Shown here piece after piece: positions 24,255 to 32,958 of a stretch of 47,711 nucleotides of DNA. Location of the stretch: the NCBI GenBank assembly GCA_947385775.1, contig CANDMI010000022.1, forward strand, positions 1 to 47,711, given 5' to 3'. Both the position numbers and the translations under genes were made by a program. Under the pieces are notes generated by a model that saw only the letters and a program-made list of their open reading frames with translations, was not told where the DNA came from and ran no database searches. Position 1 is the stretch's first letter. Each line of letters opens with the position of its first letter. Source of the stretch: an uncultured Eubacterium sp. (lineage in GTDB: Bacteria; Bacillota; Clostridia; Lachnospirales; Lachnospiraceae).

Positions 24255-24959
24255 ATGTTTCATAATATGGGGAAAGAGGCGCTTGCGGCCGCGGGAGACG
24301 ACCGCAAACGAGAAGCCTTCATTCATAAAAATGAAAATTTTATATTAAATTGCGCAAGCAAGTTTTCCAAGCATTACATTAGTAAAAGTGATGATGAATG
24401 GTCGATTGCGCTGATCGCTTTTTCCAACGCGATCGACACCTATAACGATACCAAAGGGGCGTTTCCATCCTATGCCAAGCTATTGATCGAGCATCGGTTA
24501 ACCGATTATTTCCGCTCCCAGGCGAGGTTTTCCTCCGAAACTCAGACAGAGCCGTACCTGTTTGAGGGGGAGGTGGATGAAAATACCGAAAATATGGGAT
24601 TTCAGATCAACGTTATGAAGCAGGCTTCTGTTTCAGACGACAATCCGCTCTTAGATGAGATCGTCGCCATCTCCGAGCATTTGGATATCTATGGAATTAC
24701 GTTTATGGAATTAACAGACTGCTCTCCAAAAGCAGGCAAAACAAAAGACTCCTGCGCGACCGCCATCCGCTATTTAAAGGAGCATCCTCTGCTGGTCAAC
24801 AACATGAAAACGACAAAACAATTACCAATAAAAATTATTTCGGAAAATGCGAAAGTACCCCGAAAAATACTGGAGCGGCATCGTAAATACATAATAACCG
24901 CAGCAGAAATACTTTCCGGTGATTATCCAAAGCTCGCTGAATATTTAAAGCATATTTAG
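24255..24959 (+). CDS. sigI: RNA polymerase sigma factor SigI
   Basis: The 234-residue protein has a sigma-70 region 2 (FILNCASKFSKHYI, SKSDDEWSIALIAFSNAID, YAKLLIEHRLTDYFRSQ) but no ordinary region 4. Its C-terminal half has the SigI-specific helix-turn-helix-like end (IISENAKVPRKILERHRKYIIT, YPKLAEYLKHI). SigI factors drive heat-shock, cell-wall or, in cellulolytic Clostridia, glycoside-hydrolase genes, and are held by a membrane anti-sigma RsgI. The next gene is exactly that, which supports the call. The ATG at 24255 follows AAGGAGA. Confidence 0.92.
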   Translation: MFHNMGKEALAAAGDDRKREAFIHKNENFILNCASKFSKHYISKSDDEWSIALIAFSNAIDTYNDTKGAFPSYAKLLIEHRLTDYFRSQARFSSETQTEPYLFEGEVDENTENMGFQINVMKQASVSDDNPLLDEIVAISEHLDIYGITFMELTDCSPKAGKTKDSCATAIRYLKEHPLLVNNMKTTKQLPIKIISENAKVPRKILERHRKYIITAAEILSGDYPKLAEYLKHI

Positions 24960-25039
24960 CAGCTGCCAGCCAACCCAGCTTAAATCACTTCTGGTGTTTC
25001 TGTAAGACAGTTATTTATGAAAGAAAGGAGCCGCCTACT

Positions 25040-26497
25040 TTGAAAGCAGTCATTGTAGAATGCAGTAATGGCGCTGCTGTGGCGTTATGTGACGACGGCA
25101 TATTCCGCAAGGTCAAAAACCGGGATTACGCGATCGGACAGGAACTTTTCATTAAAGAAAACGCAGTTCCAAACCACATAATGCAAAAGCTCTCTATCTG
25201 CGCTTCGCTGGCTCTGTTCCTGTTATCTTTTGTTGGCATTGGTTCCTACAGCTACGTACAGCCATATTCTTACGTCAGCTTGGACATCAATCCTTCCATC
25301 GAATACGCGTTGAACCGTTATGACAAGGTGATCGCCGTATCCGGAGTGAATGATAAAGGACAGCAGGTTGTTTCATCCATTGAATCAGATGTAAAAAATC
25401 AGAACATAACTAAGGCGTTAGGTGTCACGATCAAGCAGTTGGAAAAAGAAAACTACATTGTTTCGAAGGAATACAACCACGTGATCGTAAGCGTGTGCTC
25501 CTCGAACGACACCAAGGCACAATCCATTGCCTCGCGTGTAGATTCTTTTTCAAAAGAAGAAACATCCGATTGTTCGATTGACACGATGACTGTTTCTAAG
25601 GAAGTAAAAGACAATGCCGATTCCCTTGGCATTACTCCTGGAAAATTAGCCTTGATCCATGCAGTTGCAGAAACCACTTCTGCCTCTGATTTTGATGTGT
25701 CTGAATGGACGGATAAGACCGTCAGCGAATTGGAAACTACCATTCAGCAGGCAAGCAGTCAACCATCCGGTTCTGACGCGCAACCAGTCGCGGCAACCGT
25801 AATTGACAGCGAGTATTTAAGCAGCATCCTTGATGAAGGAAGCTCTGACAATTCAGACAGTACAGCTGATTTTTCCTCAGCAGACAATGAGACAGGCAGC
25901 ACGACAGCTGACACACAACCAAACACGAAACCAGACGTATCAAACGAACAAGACGCTGGCAACAGCAGCGTAGCCACCAAGCCGGACAATACCGATAACA
26001 CTGTGGCGACAGACAACAACGTTCCTGCTGGTAACCAGACTGACAGCGCGGTCACGGACAATAATACCTCCGTGGACAATGCGGACAAGGGCGCAGCTGG
26101 CGCTACAGACCAGCCAGACGCAGCCAATCCTGACAAAACCCCGGATAAAGGCAGCGATAGCTCTTCCAAGGACAACACAAACGAGACTGTACCTTCTGAT
26201 ACAACGGTTACAGATACAGAACCAGTAAAAGACGATGATGTATTGACAGAAGACAGCTCAAGTAAGAAAGATTCTTACCCAGCTTCGAATACAAATCAAG
26301 TGGCAGATTTTACTACAGACAGTAAACCTGACGCTGGCGCAAGCGAACCGGATACGCCGGATCTAAACGTGCCAGACGCAGATTTACCGGATTCCTTAGA
26401 GTCTGATCCAGAGCTTTCCGCTCCAGATAAATCAGATAAATCTGCCGGACTTGTAGACCAACTAGGAGAACTACGCGGCCAGGATTCTGTACAATAA
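25040..26497 (+). CDS. rsgI: RsgI-type anti-sigma factor with a disordered extracellular region
   Basis: The 485-residue membrane protein starts at a TTG (25040) behind AAAGGAG. The cytosolic N-terminus (MKAVIVECSNGAAVALCDDG) binds SigI. One transmembrane segment spans about 49-71. The extracellular YSYVSLDINPSIEYALNRYD motif marks the conserved RsgI periplasmic domain, where self-cleavage at Asn-Pro has been described in clostridial RsgI. From about residue 240 the sequence is a long Asp/Ser/Asn/Thr/Pro-rich tail with no recognisable binding domain, unlike cellulosome-linked RsgI proteins. Operon with sigI, ending at a bidirectional terminator. Confidence 0.9.
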   Translation: MKAVIVECSNGAAVALCDDGIFRKVKNRDYAIGQELFIKENAVPNHIMQKLSICASLALFLLSFVGIGSYSYVQPYSYVSLDINPSIEYALNRYDKVIAVSGVNDKGQQVVSSIESDVKNQNITKALGVTIKQLEKENYIVSKEYNHVIVSVCSSNDTKAQSIASRVDSFSKEETSDCSIDTMTVSKEVKDNADSLGITPGKLALIHAVAETTSASDFDVSEWTDKTVSELETTIQQASSQPSGSDAQPVAATVIDSEYLSSILDEGSSDNSDSTADFSSADNETGSTTADTQPNTKPDVSNEQDAGNSSVATKPDNTDNTVATDNNVPAGNQTDSAVTDNNTSVDNADKGAAGATDQPDAANPDKTPDKGSDSSSKDNTNETVPSDTTVTDTEPVKDDDVLTEDSSSKKDSYPASNTNQVADFTTDSKPDAGASEPDTPDLNVPDADLPDSLESDPELSAPDKSDKSAGLVDQLGELRGQDSVQ

Positions 26498-26555
26498 TTA
26501 GGAGAAGAAAAGTAAATTACAGAACCTTCGGGCAATCCACAGTAGAGTGGAATAT

Positions 26556-26590
26556 AAAACGAGTAGGGAGCTTCATCCCCTACTCGTTTT
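26556..26590. terminator. Bidirectional terminator between rsgI and but
   Basis: AAAACGAGTAGGG and CCCTACTCGTTTT pair around a short loop, with A and T runs on either side, between convergent genes. Confidence 0.9.
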
Positions 26591-26599
26591 TACTGTCAA

Positions 26600-27940
26600 T
26601 TATATTTTATTGCTCCGTCTCCAGATCTTCATTTTCTCCGCTTCCTGAATCAGGCTGTCACGGAAATCCGGGTGCGCGATGGAAATGATCGCTTCCGCTT
26701 TCTGCCAGGTGGCAAGCCCTTTCACATTTACAATGCCGTATTCCGTAACGAGGTAATGGGTGTTTGCGCGCGTGTCCGTTACGATAGAGCCATTACTCAA
26801 GGTTGGAACGATCCTCGATTTTACCGTGCCGTCTTTTGTTTTAAATGTAGAAGAACAGCAGATAAAGCTCTTGCCGCCTTTGGATAAATAAGCTCCAAGC
26901 ACGAAGTCAAGCTGTCCGCCCGCGCCGCTGATCTGCCTGATGCCCGCGGATTCGGAATTGACCTGTCCAAATAAATCAAGGTCTACAGCGTTGTTGATCG
27001 ACATAAAGTTATCCTGCGCTGAAATTGAGCGCACGTCGTTTGTATAATCTACCGGAGAGCTCATCAATTCCGGATTGTTGTCCATGTAATCGTACATTTT
27101 TTTCGTGCCGCATCCAAATGCATAGGTCTGGCGAAAACGATCCAGGTTCTTTTTCGAGCCATTAATCTTTCCAGCCTTTGCGATATCCACAAACGCGTCC
27201 ACATACATCTCGGTGTGTACGCCGAGGTCTTTTAAGTCAGATTCCGCGATCAAAGAACCTACCGCGTTTGGCATACCGCCGATCCCAAGCTGTAAGCATG
27301 CGCCGTTCGGGATTTCATTTACGATCAGCTCCGCAACCGCCTTGTCTACGTCCGTTGCGCCAGCCGCCGCCATCTCCGCGATCGGCGGGTTATCGCTTGC
27401 CACAATGTAATCCACATTTGAAATATGCACGCCATTTTCCGTACCGCCAAGGCAGCGAGGCATATTCTGGTTTACTTCCACGATCACGATCTGGGCGGAC
27501 TCCACTACCGCAGCCAGATGCGACGCATTCGGGCCGAAATTAAAGAAGCCATGGTTATCCATTGGGGCAACTTGGAACATCGCTACAGAAACCTTTGTGT
27601 CCATATCACGGTAATAGCGCGGCAGCTCGGAATAACGGATCGGAGCGTAATATGCGCATCCTTTGTTTATCAGCTTGCGCTCAATGCCGGACATATGCCA
27701 GGAATTCCATGTAAAGTGCTCTCCCGCGTCCTCGCGTTCAAATATCGCCGGAAGCTTTAACAAAATACCGCCGCGCACTTTTACATCCGTTAATTCGTCG
27801 GTGCGTTCCGCAAGCGCCCGGTCTAACGCATCCGCTGTACCGTTGCACCAACCGTAGTCTACCCAGTCCCCGGACTGCACGACCTTAACGGCTTCCTGCG
27901 CTGATACAAGTTTTTTCTGATATTCTTCTAAATATCCCAT
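26600..27940 (-). CDS. but: Butyryl-CoA:acetate CoA-transferase
   Basis: The 446-residue enzyme moves CoA from butyryl-CoA to acetate, releasing butyrate, the last step of the main butyrate route in gut Roseburia and relatives. Long stretches match my memory of the Roseburia enzyme, for example [47 protein letters not shown] and the C-terminal MKIWRRSN. The catalytic glutamate is expected in NSESAGI within the [15 protein letters not shown] block. A related 4-hydroxybutyrate CoA-transferase activity cannot be excluded. The ATG at 27940 follows TAGGAGG. A Rex-like inverted repeat lies 18 bases upstream. Confidence 0.9.
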   Translation of the reverse strand: MGYLEEYQKKLVSAQEAVKVVQSGDWVDYGWCNGTADALDRALAERTDELTDVKVRGGILLKLPAIFEREDAGEHFTWNSWHMSGIERKLINKGCAYYAPIRYSELPRYYRDMDTKVSVAMFQVAPMDNHGFFNFGPNASHLAAVVESAQIVIVEVNQNMPRCLGGTENGVHISNVDYIVASDNPPIAEMAAAGATDVDKAVAELIVNEIPNGACLQLGIGGMPNAVGSLIAESDLKDLGVHTEMYVDAFVDIAKAGKINGSKKNLDRFRQTYAFGCGTKKMYDYMDNNPELMSSPVDYTNDVRSISAQDNFMSINNAVDLDLFGQVNSESAGIRQISGAGGQLDFVLGAYLSKGGKSFICCSSTFKTKDGTVKSRIVPTLSNGSIVTDTRANTHYLVTEYGIVNVKGLATWQKAEAIISIAHPDFRDSLIQEAEKMKIWRRSNKI

Positions 27941-27957
27941 AATTTCCTCCTAATTTT

Positions 27958-27974
27958 TGTGAAATATGTTCACA
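27958..27974. promoter_or_regulatory. Rex-like operator in the but leader
   Basis: TGTGAA-ATATG-TTCACA is a perfect 6-bp inverted repeat. It resembles the Rex site TTGTGAA-N4-TTCACAA but has a 5-base centre. It lies between the likely -10 box (near 28005-28010) and the but ribosome binding site, a roadblock position. Confidence 0.4.
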
Positions 27975-28039
27975 TCTTTGTTGCAGTTCAGTCAAATATA
28001 TGTAATTATAATAACATCTTTAAGCGCAATCCGCAAGCA

Positions 28040-28474
28040 TTAAAGAAAATCATCCATACTTCCATCAAAAATCATTTCTTCTATTACCTGTACGCATTCC
28101 TCCACATTTTTCGCGATATCCTTTCCCCAGAATCTTACGGTCTTCCAGCCTAAAAACATCAGCTTTTTCTCATTGTCCCTGTCCCGTTGCCTGTTGCGTT
28201 CGATTTTTTTTATCCAATAATCCGCGTTGCTGCCCCGTTGCAGCTGCGCCTTTAGCTTGTCCCAGTCCTTTCCATGAAAAAACTCGCTGTCGCAAAATAT
28301 CGCAATTTTATATTTTGGTATCACGATGTCCGGTTTACCGGGCAGGCTTACATCATTTTTACGGTATCGAAACCCCTTCTCCCACAGCGCCTTCCTTAAA
28401 ATCACCTCAATGGACGTATCCTTGCTTTTTACACGCTTCATCGTTTTTGTCACGATCTTTTTATCACGCGCCAT
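28040..28474 (-). CDS. vsr: Very short patch repair (Vsr-type) endonuclease
   Basis: The 144-residue protein nicks DNA at T:G mismatches left by deamination of 5-methylcytosine. It shows RVKSKDTSIEVILRKALWEKGFRYRKN, LPGKPDIVIPKYKIAIF, the following Asp, an FFHG histidine, and KIERNRQRDRDNEKKLMFLGW. The canonical FWHGC block reads EFFHGKDW, so the structural zinc cysteine of Escherichia coli Vsr is missing; I believe this variant is common in Clostridia. The start at 28474 follows GGGGGGTGG, 27 bases past the methyltransferase gene, so the two are an operon and functionally matched. Confidence 0.85.
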   Translation of the reverse strand: MARDKKIVTKTMKRVKSKDTSIEVILRKALWEKGFRYRKNDVSLPGKPDIVIPKYKIAIFCDSEFFHGKDWDKLKAQLQRGSNADYWIKKIERNRQRDRDNEKKLMFLGWKTVRFWGKDIAKNVEECVQVIEEMIFDGSMDDFL

Positions 28475-28501
28475 TTCGCCACCCCCCGCCCTTTTATTTT
28501 A

Positions 28502-29446
28502 TCATAAAAACACCAGCGGGATAAATTTTTCAATCACTTTTTCCACCATACGCACCGGAATCGCGTTTCCCGCCTGTTTCCTTGTCTGAAAATCTGACAC
28601 AACGATTTGAAACTCGTCTGGAAACCCTTGCAGACGCAGCATTTCCCTAGGAGTCAGCCTGCGTTCCCCATCCACAAGCAGATAGTTGTAGCTTGCCCCT
28701 GCCCGTAACGCGCAGCTATATGGATAAGAAGATATATTACCCGATTTATTTTCATGCCAGATGGCGGGGGTTGTCTGCGCTGTATGCATCTGCTTTCGTT
28801 TTTTTATGATCTCCGCCGAAGCGTAGTGCTTTTTATCCACATCAGACTCTAAGATATCTTTTAAAGATAATGGATTCTGGATATCAAATTCCCAGTCCAT
28901 ATCAAAAGGCTTTTTTGAACCTACGATGATAATCCTCTCCCGTTTTTGCGGCAGGCCAAAATCAAGCGCGTTTAGTACCCTGTAATCCACATAATATCCT
29001 AATTCTTCCTTTAAAACATACAGAATTGTCTGAATCGTCTTTCCTCCATCGTGGCTGACAAGATTTTTTACATTTTCCAATACAAAAGCATGAGGCTGCT
29101 TTTCTTTCAATATACGGGCGATGTCAAAAAAAAGGGTTCCTTTTGTATTATCCGCAAAGCCTTTTTGCAGGCCGCATATGGAAAACGCCTGGCATGGAAA
29201 TCCCGCAAAAAGCAGGTCAAAATCCGGAATGTCCGTTTCTTTGACCTTCGTGATGTCCCCCACAGGCTTTTCCCCAAAATTCGCCTCATAGCTTGCCGCT
29301 GCAAATTTATCGATATCGCTGCTAAATAAACACTTCCCTTTTATTCCAAGTTTCTCAAACGCCTGGCTGGAAGCGTAGCGAAAGCCGCCTATGCCGCAAA
29401 ATAAATCGATATATGTAATAGCCAAAGGCAATTCTTTTTTTCCCAT
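28502..29446 (-). CDS. DNA (cytosine-5-)-methyltransferase
   Basis: The 314-residue enzyme has the ordered C5-methyltransferase motifs: DLFCGIGGFRYA (I, SAM binding), AGFPCQAFS (IV, catalytic Cys), ENVKNL (VI), LPQKRERIIIVG (VIII) and QAGNAIPVRM (X). The target recognition region lies between VIII and IX and its sequence preference cannot be read. The ATG at 29446 follows TGGAGAAAA; longer frames to 29563 run back over the terminator of the next gene. No restriction endonuclease gene adjoins, so with vsr it forms a Dcm-like orphan unit. Confidence 0.92.
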   Translation of the reverse strand: MGKKELPLAITYIDLFCGIGGFRYASSQAFEKLGIKGKCLFSSDIDKFAAASYEANFGEKPVGDITKVKETDIPDFDLLFAGFPCQAFSICGLQKGFADNTKGTLFFDIARILKEKQPHAFVLENVKNLVSHDGGKTIQTILYVLKEELGYYVDYRVLNALDFGLPQKRERIIIVGSKKPFDMDWEFDIQNPLSLKDILESDVDKKHYASAEIIKKRKQMHTAQTTPAIWHENKSGNISSYPYSCALRAGASYNYLLVDGERRLTPREMLRLQGFPDEFQIVVSDFQTRKQAGNAIPVRMVEKVIEKFIPLVFL

Positions 29447-29476
29447 AGCGTTTTCTCCAGAACATGAAAAAATGTG

Positions 29477-29505
29477 AAAAGCGGAGCTTAAAAGCCCCGC
29501 TTTTT
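29477..29505 (-). terminator. Terminator of the sigma-D-controlled gene
   Basis: AAAAGCGGGGCT and AGCTCCGCTTTT pair around TTTA. It lies only 31 bases upstream of the methyltransferase ATG, leaving almost no space for a separate methyltransferase promoter. Confidence 0.8.
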
Positions 29506-29519
29506 CTAAGATACAACGA

Positions 29520-30155
29520 TCAACCTTCTGTAACGATATCCTTTGAGCTGTAATAATCGTCAAACATCTGATTCACCGCTTTGAACGTATCATTCGAGAT
29601 ATCCGGCAAGTCGCCGCCCCATGCGCCCGCAGCCTGCTTGAACCCTTTTTCCACAGCAGCCTGCATTTTTTTCATCTGGTCTACGTCGTCTCCCGCAAGC
29701 GCGCTTGCGAAATCAAAGAGCCTCTGCGCGGTCTGCTTTACGCCATAATAGCCATCCTCTGAAATATCCTTTTTTGCCTGTTCCCTTGCGGCTTCATCAA
29801 CTGTGAAGTCACCTTTTGCAAGGAATTTCCAAAAATCGTCGTCCGCTTTGCCAAACCCGTTTGCAAGCCCGAAGCTGCCTAACTGCCCGGAAAGCGTCTG
29901 GTTGACGATGTTTAATAACTGGCTCTGGCGGTCTGCCTGGTCTTGTTTCATCTTCTGCACTAAAGCGGCGCGATCTTCTGAACTCATTTTCGCTACAGAA
30001 TAAGGCCCTTTTTTATCGCTGGAAGATGATTGCTCGTATACAGCGCCCGCTGTATTCGTTTTTTTGGATTCTGTCTCTGTCGCTTTCGCCGTATTTGCTT
30101 TTACTTCGTAATTCGTATAGGAAGCAGATGCGGCATTTACTCCTGCTACACTCAT
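29520..30155 (-). CDS. Protein of unknown function under a sigma-D promoter
   Basis: I do not recognise a named family. The 211-residue protein has a Ser/Thr/Lys-rich, probably disordered first 55 residues (MSVAGVNAASASYTNYEVK). A helical, charged domain follows with AALVQKMKQDQADRQSQLLN, FWKFLAKGDFTVDEAAREQA, GYYGVKQTAQRLFDFASAL, and a Gly/Trp block AAGAWGGDLPDISNDTF. I recall similar Lachnospiraceae proteins annotated only as hypothetical. No signal peptide or membrane segment. The Ser/Thr/Asn-rich, cleavage-free N-terminus is reminiscent of flagellar export substrates, but that is inference. ATG at 30155 follows AAGGAGGGG. The upstream sigma-D promoter links it to motility. Confidence 0.85.
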   Translation of the reverse strand: MSVAGVNAASASYTNYEVKANTAKATETESKKTNTAGAVYEQSSSSDKKGPYSVAKMSSEDRAALVQKMKQDQADRQSQLLNIVNQTLSGQLGSFGLANGFGKADDDFWKFLAKGDFTVDEAAREQAKKDISEDGYYGVKQTAQRLFDFASALAGDDVDQMKKMQAAVEKGFKQAAGAWGGDLPDISNDTFKAVNQMFDDYYSSKDIVTEG

Positions 30156-30213
30156 TCTTACCCCTCCTTTGCATGTCAGAGAATCAAAAATAAATTAATC
30201 CTGATTAATGTTT

Positions 30214-30240
30214 ATATCGGCTAGATGAGCGCATTACTTA
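30214..30240 (-). promoter_or_regulatory. Near-consensus sigma-D (flagellar, sigma-28) promoter
   Basis: On the minus strand TAAG (30240-30237) and GCCGATAT (30221-30214) are 15 bases apart. The sigma-D/FliA consensus is TAAA-N15-GCCGATAT, so 11 of 12 positions match. It lies about 60 bases upstream of the ATG at 30155. Confidence 0.8.
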
Positions 30241-30277
30241 AGTAGGATTCCTAAAATTTACCAGATTCCTGACACGG

Positions 30278-31648
30278 TCAGTTTTGCGCCACAGCATAAT
30301 TTTTTTGTTCCCGGCGCAAACGCTTCATCACGCCAAAATATGCCGGGATCAAAAACAGATCCGCGCAGATCCAGGCAACCGGATTTGCAAAGCAGGCTCC
30401 GATAAATCCAAATTTTGGCACAAATAAGATGCCGACAGCCGCCCTTGCAAACATCTCGCTTACGCCGGCAAGCACCGCAAGCTTACTAAATCCAAGACCC
30501 TGTATCGTAAAGCGCACGATATTTACGAGGGCAAGCGGGAAATAAAAAGCGCTGTTGATCGTAAGGACCTGCTGCGCATTATGTAAAATTTGGGTTTCAC
30601 CCGCGTCTAAAAACAGCAAAGCGATCTTTGAGCCAAACAAAAAAAGCACACAAAAACCGATAATCGAATATACAAGCCCGATGATACAGCAAGAAAGCAT
30701 TCCTTTTGTCACACGGTCTAACTCCCCTGCGCCTAAATTCTGACCGGAATAGGTGGACATCGTAGAACCCATAGCGTCAAACGGACAGCAAAAAAACATG
30801 CTGACCTTCATGGAAGCTGTCATGGAAGCGACATACATTGAGCCAAGGGAATTGACCGCCGTTTGCATGATCACGCTGCCGATCGCCGTGATGGAATATT
30901 GCAGTCCCATTGGGATGCCCATATTGCATAATTTCAGCATACATTTTTTGTCGATTTTGCATTCTTCCTTTGAAAGCTTTAGCACCTCATATTTTTTCTT
31001 CATATAAATAAAGCACAGCACTCCGGATATCCCCTGTGAAATGACGGTCGCCCATGCCGCGCCGGATACGCCCATATGGAACGATAGGATAAACGTCAGA
31101 TCCAGTACGATATTTAATAAGGAAGAAATGATCAAAAATACAAGCGGGCTTTTGCTGTCTCCAAGGGAACGAATGATGCCGGACAATAAATTATATAAGT
31201 AAATGACCGGAATCCCTAAAAATATGACAAAAATATAAGCGTACGCGTCTTTTATAATATCAGACGGCGTGCCCATCCACCTTAGGATATTGTCACATAA
31301 CAGGCATACGACGACCGTCATGACCAACGCGAAAATCCCAGCCAGCCATGCGCTGTTGGCTGTGTATTTCCTAAGATAGTGGTAATCCTTTGCCCCAAAG
31401 CACTGGGCGATCGGTATTGCAAACCCGCTGCACACGCCCATGCAAAAGCCGATGATCATAAAATTGATCGAGCCTGTGGAGCCAACCGCCGCCAGAGCGT
31501 TGACTCCTAAAAATTTACCTACAATGATCGTATCCATCATGCTATAGAACTGCTGGAAAAGCATGCCCAGCAGCAAGGGTATAAAAAATGATAAGATCAG
31601 CTTGATAGGCGTACCCTGCGTCATATCCTTCGTTGCACTTTTTTCCAT
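30278..31648 (-). CDS. MATE-family multidrug/metabolite exporter
   Basis: The polytopic protein of about 456 residues has 12 predicted membrane segments and the MATE N-half signature (FFIPLLLGMLFQQFYSMMDT, IIVGKFLGVNALAAVGSTG). It is a cation-driven antiporter at the cytoplasmic membrane; the substrate is unknown. The ATG at 31648 is preferred, with GGAG 5 bases upstream; a GTG two codons earlier (31654) is possible. It lies 53 bases after mtnN with no terminator between, so it probably belongs to the luxS-mtnN operon, an unusual partnership. Confidence 0.9.
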   Translation of the reverse strand: MEKSATKDMTQGTPIKLILSFFIPLLLGMLFQQFYSMMDTIIVGKFLGVNALAAVGSTGSINFMIIGFCMGVCSGFAIPIAQCFGAKDYHYLRKYTANSAWLAGIFALVMTVVVCLLCDNILRWMGTPSDIIKDAYAYIFVIFLGIPVIYLYNLLSGIIRSLGDSKSPLVFLIISSLLNIVLDLTFILSFHMGVSGAAWATVISQGISGVLCFIYMKKKYEVLKLSKEECKIDKKCMLKLCNMGIPMGLQYSITAIGSVIMQTAVNSLGSMYVASMTASMKVSMFFCCPFDAMGSTMSTYSGQNLGAGELDRVTKGMLSCCIIGLVYSIIGFCVLFLFGSKIALLFLDAGETQILHNAQQVLTINSAFYFPLALVNIVRFTIQGLGFSKLAVLAGVSEMFARAAVGILFVPKFGFIGACFANPVAWICADLFLIPAYFGVMKRLRREQKNYAVAQN

Positions 31649-31701
31649 GTCCACTCCTACTCCTTTTGAAAGATACTAACTATTAAATACTAAATCTTAA
31701 T

Positions 31702-32409
31702 TTAATTAGCCATTTTCCAGATCTTTAAAAATTCCTTCACCATGCCCGCGCAATGCTCCGCCGCCTTTTTTTCAAAGGTTGGATAATCCATTTGTGCGGA
31801 GCCGTCCGCCTTATCGGAAATCGCGCGTATGATCACGAATGGAAGCTGATTCAAAAAAGCCGCCTGCGCGATCGAAGCGCCTTCCATTTCCGCGCAGTCC
31901 CCGTGAAATTCTTCGATTAGATGCCGTTTCACCTGATCATCCGAAATAAACTGGTCGCCGCTTACTACGCATCCTTTGACTACATGGATATCCGGATTTA
32001 CCAGCTTACATGCGCCCTGCGCCGCCTGCGCCATTGCCGCGTCCGCATAAAACTCCCGGCTTTCAAATCCCGGCACCTGCCCTTTCTGGTAGCCAAAGAT
32101 CGTAACATCCATATCGTGCTGGATTGCTTTTTCCGATACAAGGATGTCCCCGATATCCAATTTCGCATTTAACGAGCCTGCGATCCCGGTATTGATGACA
32201 TGCGTCACCTCAAAGCAGTCGGAAAGGATCTGCACGCACAGCGCCGCGTTGACCTTTCCAATCCCGCATTTTACGACAACGACAGGCACGCCTTCCAATG
32301 ATCCTTCAAAAAACTCCATGCCCGCCCGCTGCTTTTTCTCGTTTACTTCCATATTTTCTTTTAAGGTGGCAACCTCTTGCTCCATTGCCCCAATGATCCC
32401 TATTTTCAT
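31702..32409 (-). CDS. mtnN: 5'-methylthioadenosine/S-adenosylhomocysteine nucleosidase
   Basis: The 235-residue enzyme cleaves adenine from S-adenosylhomocysteine and methylthioadenosine, feeding S-ribosylhomocysteine to LuxS. It shows MKIGIIGAMEQEV, the GIGKVNAA block, NTGIAGSL, SGDQFI, EMEGASIAQAA with the nucleoside-binding Met-Glu, and the catalytic aspartate in RAISDKADGSA. The ATG at 32409 has GGAGG 7 bases upstream; the ATG at 32415 is too close to that site. It sits between luxS and the MATE gene in one operon. Confidence 0.95.
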   Translation of the reverse strand: MKIGIIGAMEQEVATLKENMEVNEKKQRAGMEFFEGSLEGVPVVVVKCGIGKVNAALCVQILSDCFEVTHVINTGIAGSLNAKLDIGDILVSEKAIQHDMDVTIFGYQKGQVPGFESREFYADAAMAQAAQGACKLVNPDIHVVKGCVVSGDQFISDDQVKRHLIEEFHGDCAEMEGASIAQAAFLNQLPFVIIRAISDKADGSAQMDYPTFEKKAAEHCAGMVKEFLKIWKMAN

Positions 32410-32478
32410 CGCCATTCCTCCTGGTTAGTAATACAACAATGAACTTTTTTGCTGGACTTCTTCCTAATATTAATCTGG

Positions 32479-32958
32479 TCAGTCTGGATATATCAGGCGC
32501 GTCTCATCGATGGAATAAAGGACGTTATCCAAATATTTCTTTGCCAAATAGTTTGCCATTCCAAGGTTTAGATCCAGATAGTTGCCGCAATCTTTCGGGC
32601 TTGCGCCTGGCACGTCGTCTTTAAAATCCCGTATAAATTCATACATTTCCGTCACCAGCCCTACGATATCCTTAGATTCATAGTCGCCCGAGAGCAACAG
32701 GTAAAAACCAGTCCGACAGCCCATCGGTCCGAAGTAAATAGTTTGGTCTTTAAATTTCGGATGATTCCTTAAGAAAGTCGCGCCGATATGCTCGATCGTA
32801 TGCACCTCCGCGGTATTCATAACCGGCTCTTCATTTGGGGAGGTCATGCGTAGATCAAAGGTTGTGATGACCTCCGCGCCCAAATAATCTTTACGGGATA
32901 CATATATTCCCGGCTGTAATTTTATATGGTCGATCGTAAAACTTGCTATTTTTTGCAT
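32479..32958 (-). CDS. luxS: S-ribosylhomocysteine lyase
   Basis: LuxS splits S-ribosylhomocysteine to homocysteine and DPD, the precursor of autoinducer-2. The 159-residue protein has the metal ligands H53 and H57 (HTIEH) and C124 (PKDCGNY), plus the SPNEEP and GPMGCRTGFYLLL blocks with the catalytic cysteine C81. Full length. The start at 32958 has a modest GGGGGA site. It is the first gene of luxS-mtnN-MATE; an extended -10 (TGT-TATAAT, 32997-32989) lies about 30 bases upstream. Confidence 0.96.
   Translation of the reverse strand: MQKIASFTIDHIKLQPGIYVSRKDYLGAEVITTFDLRMTSPNEEPVMNTAEVHTIEHIGATFLRNHPKFKDQTIYFGPMGCRTGFYLLLSGDYESKDIVGLVTEMYEFIRDFKDDVPGASPKDCGNYLDLNLGMANYLAKKYLDNVLYSIDETRLIYPD

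Noticed and set aside
28040-29446. Complete type II restriction-modification system
   Set aside because: The second gene is a Vsr-type repair nuclease, and neither flank encodes another nuclease.
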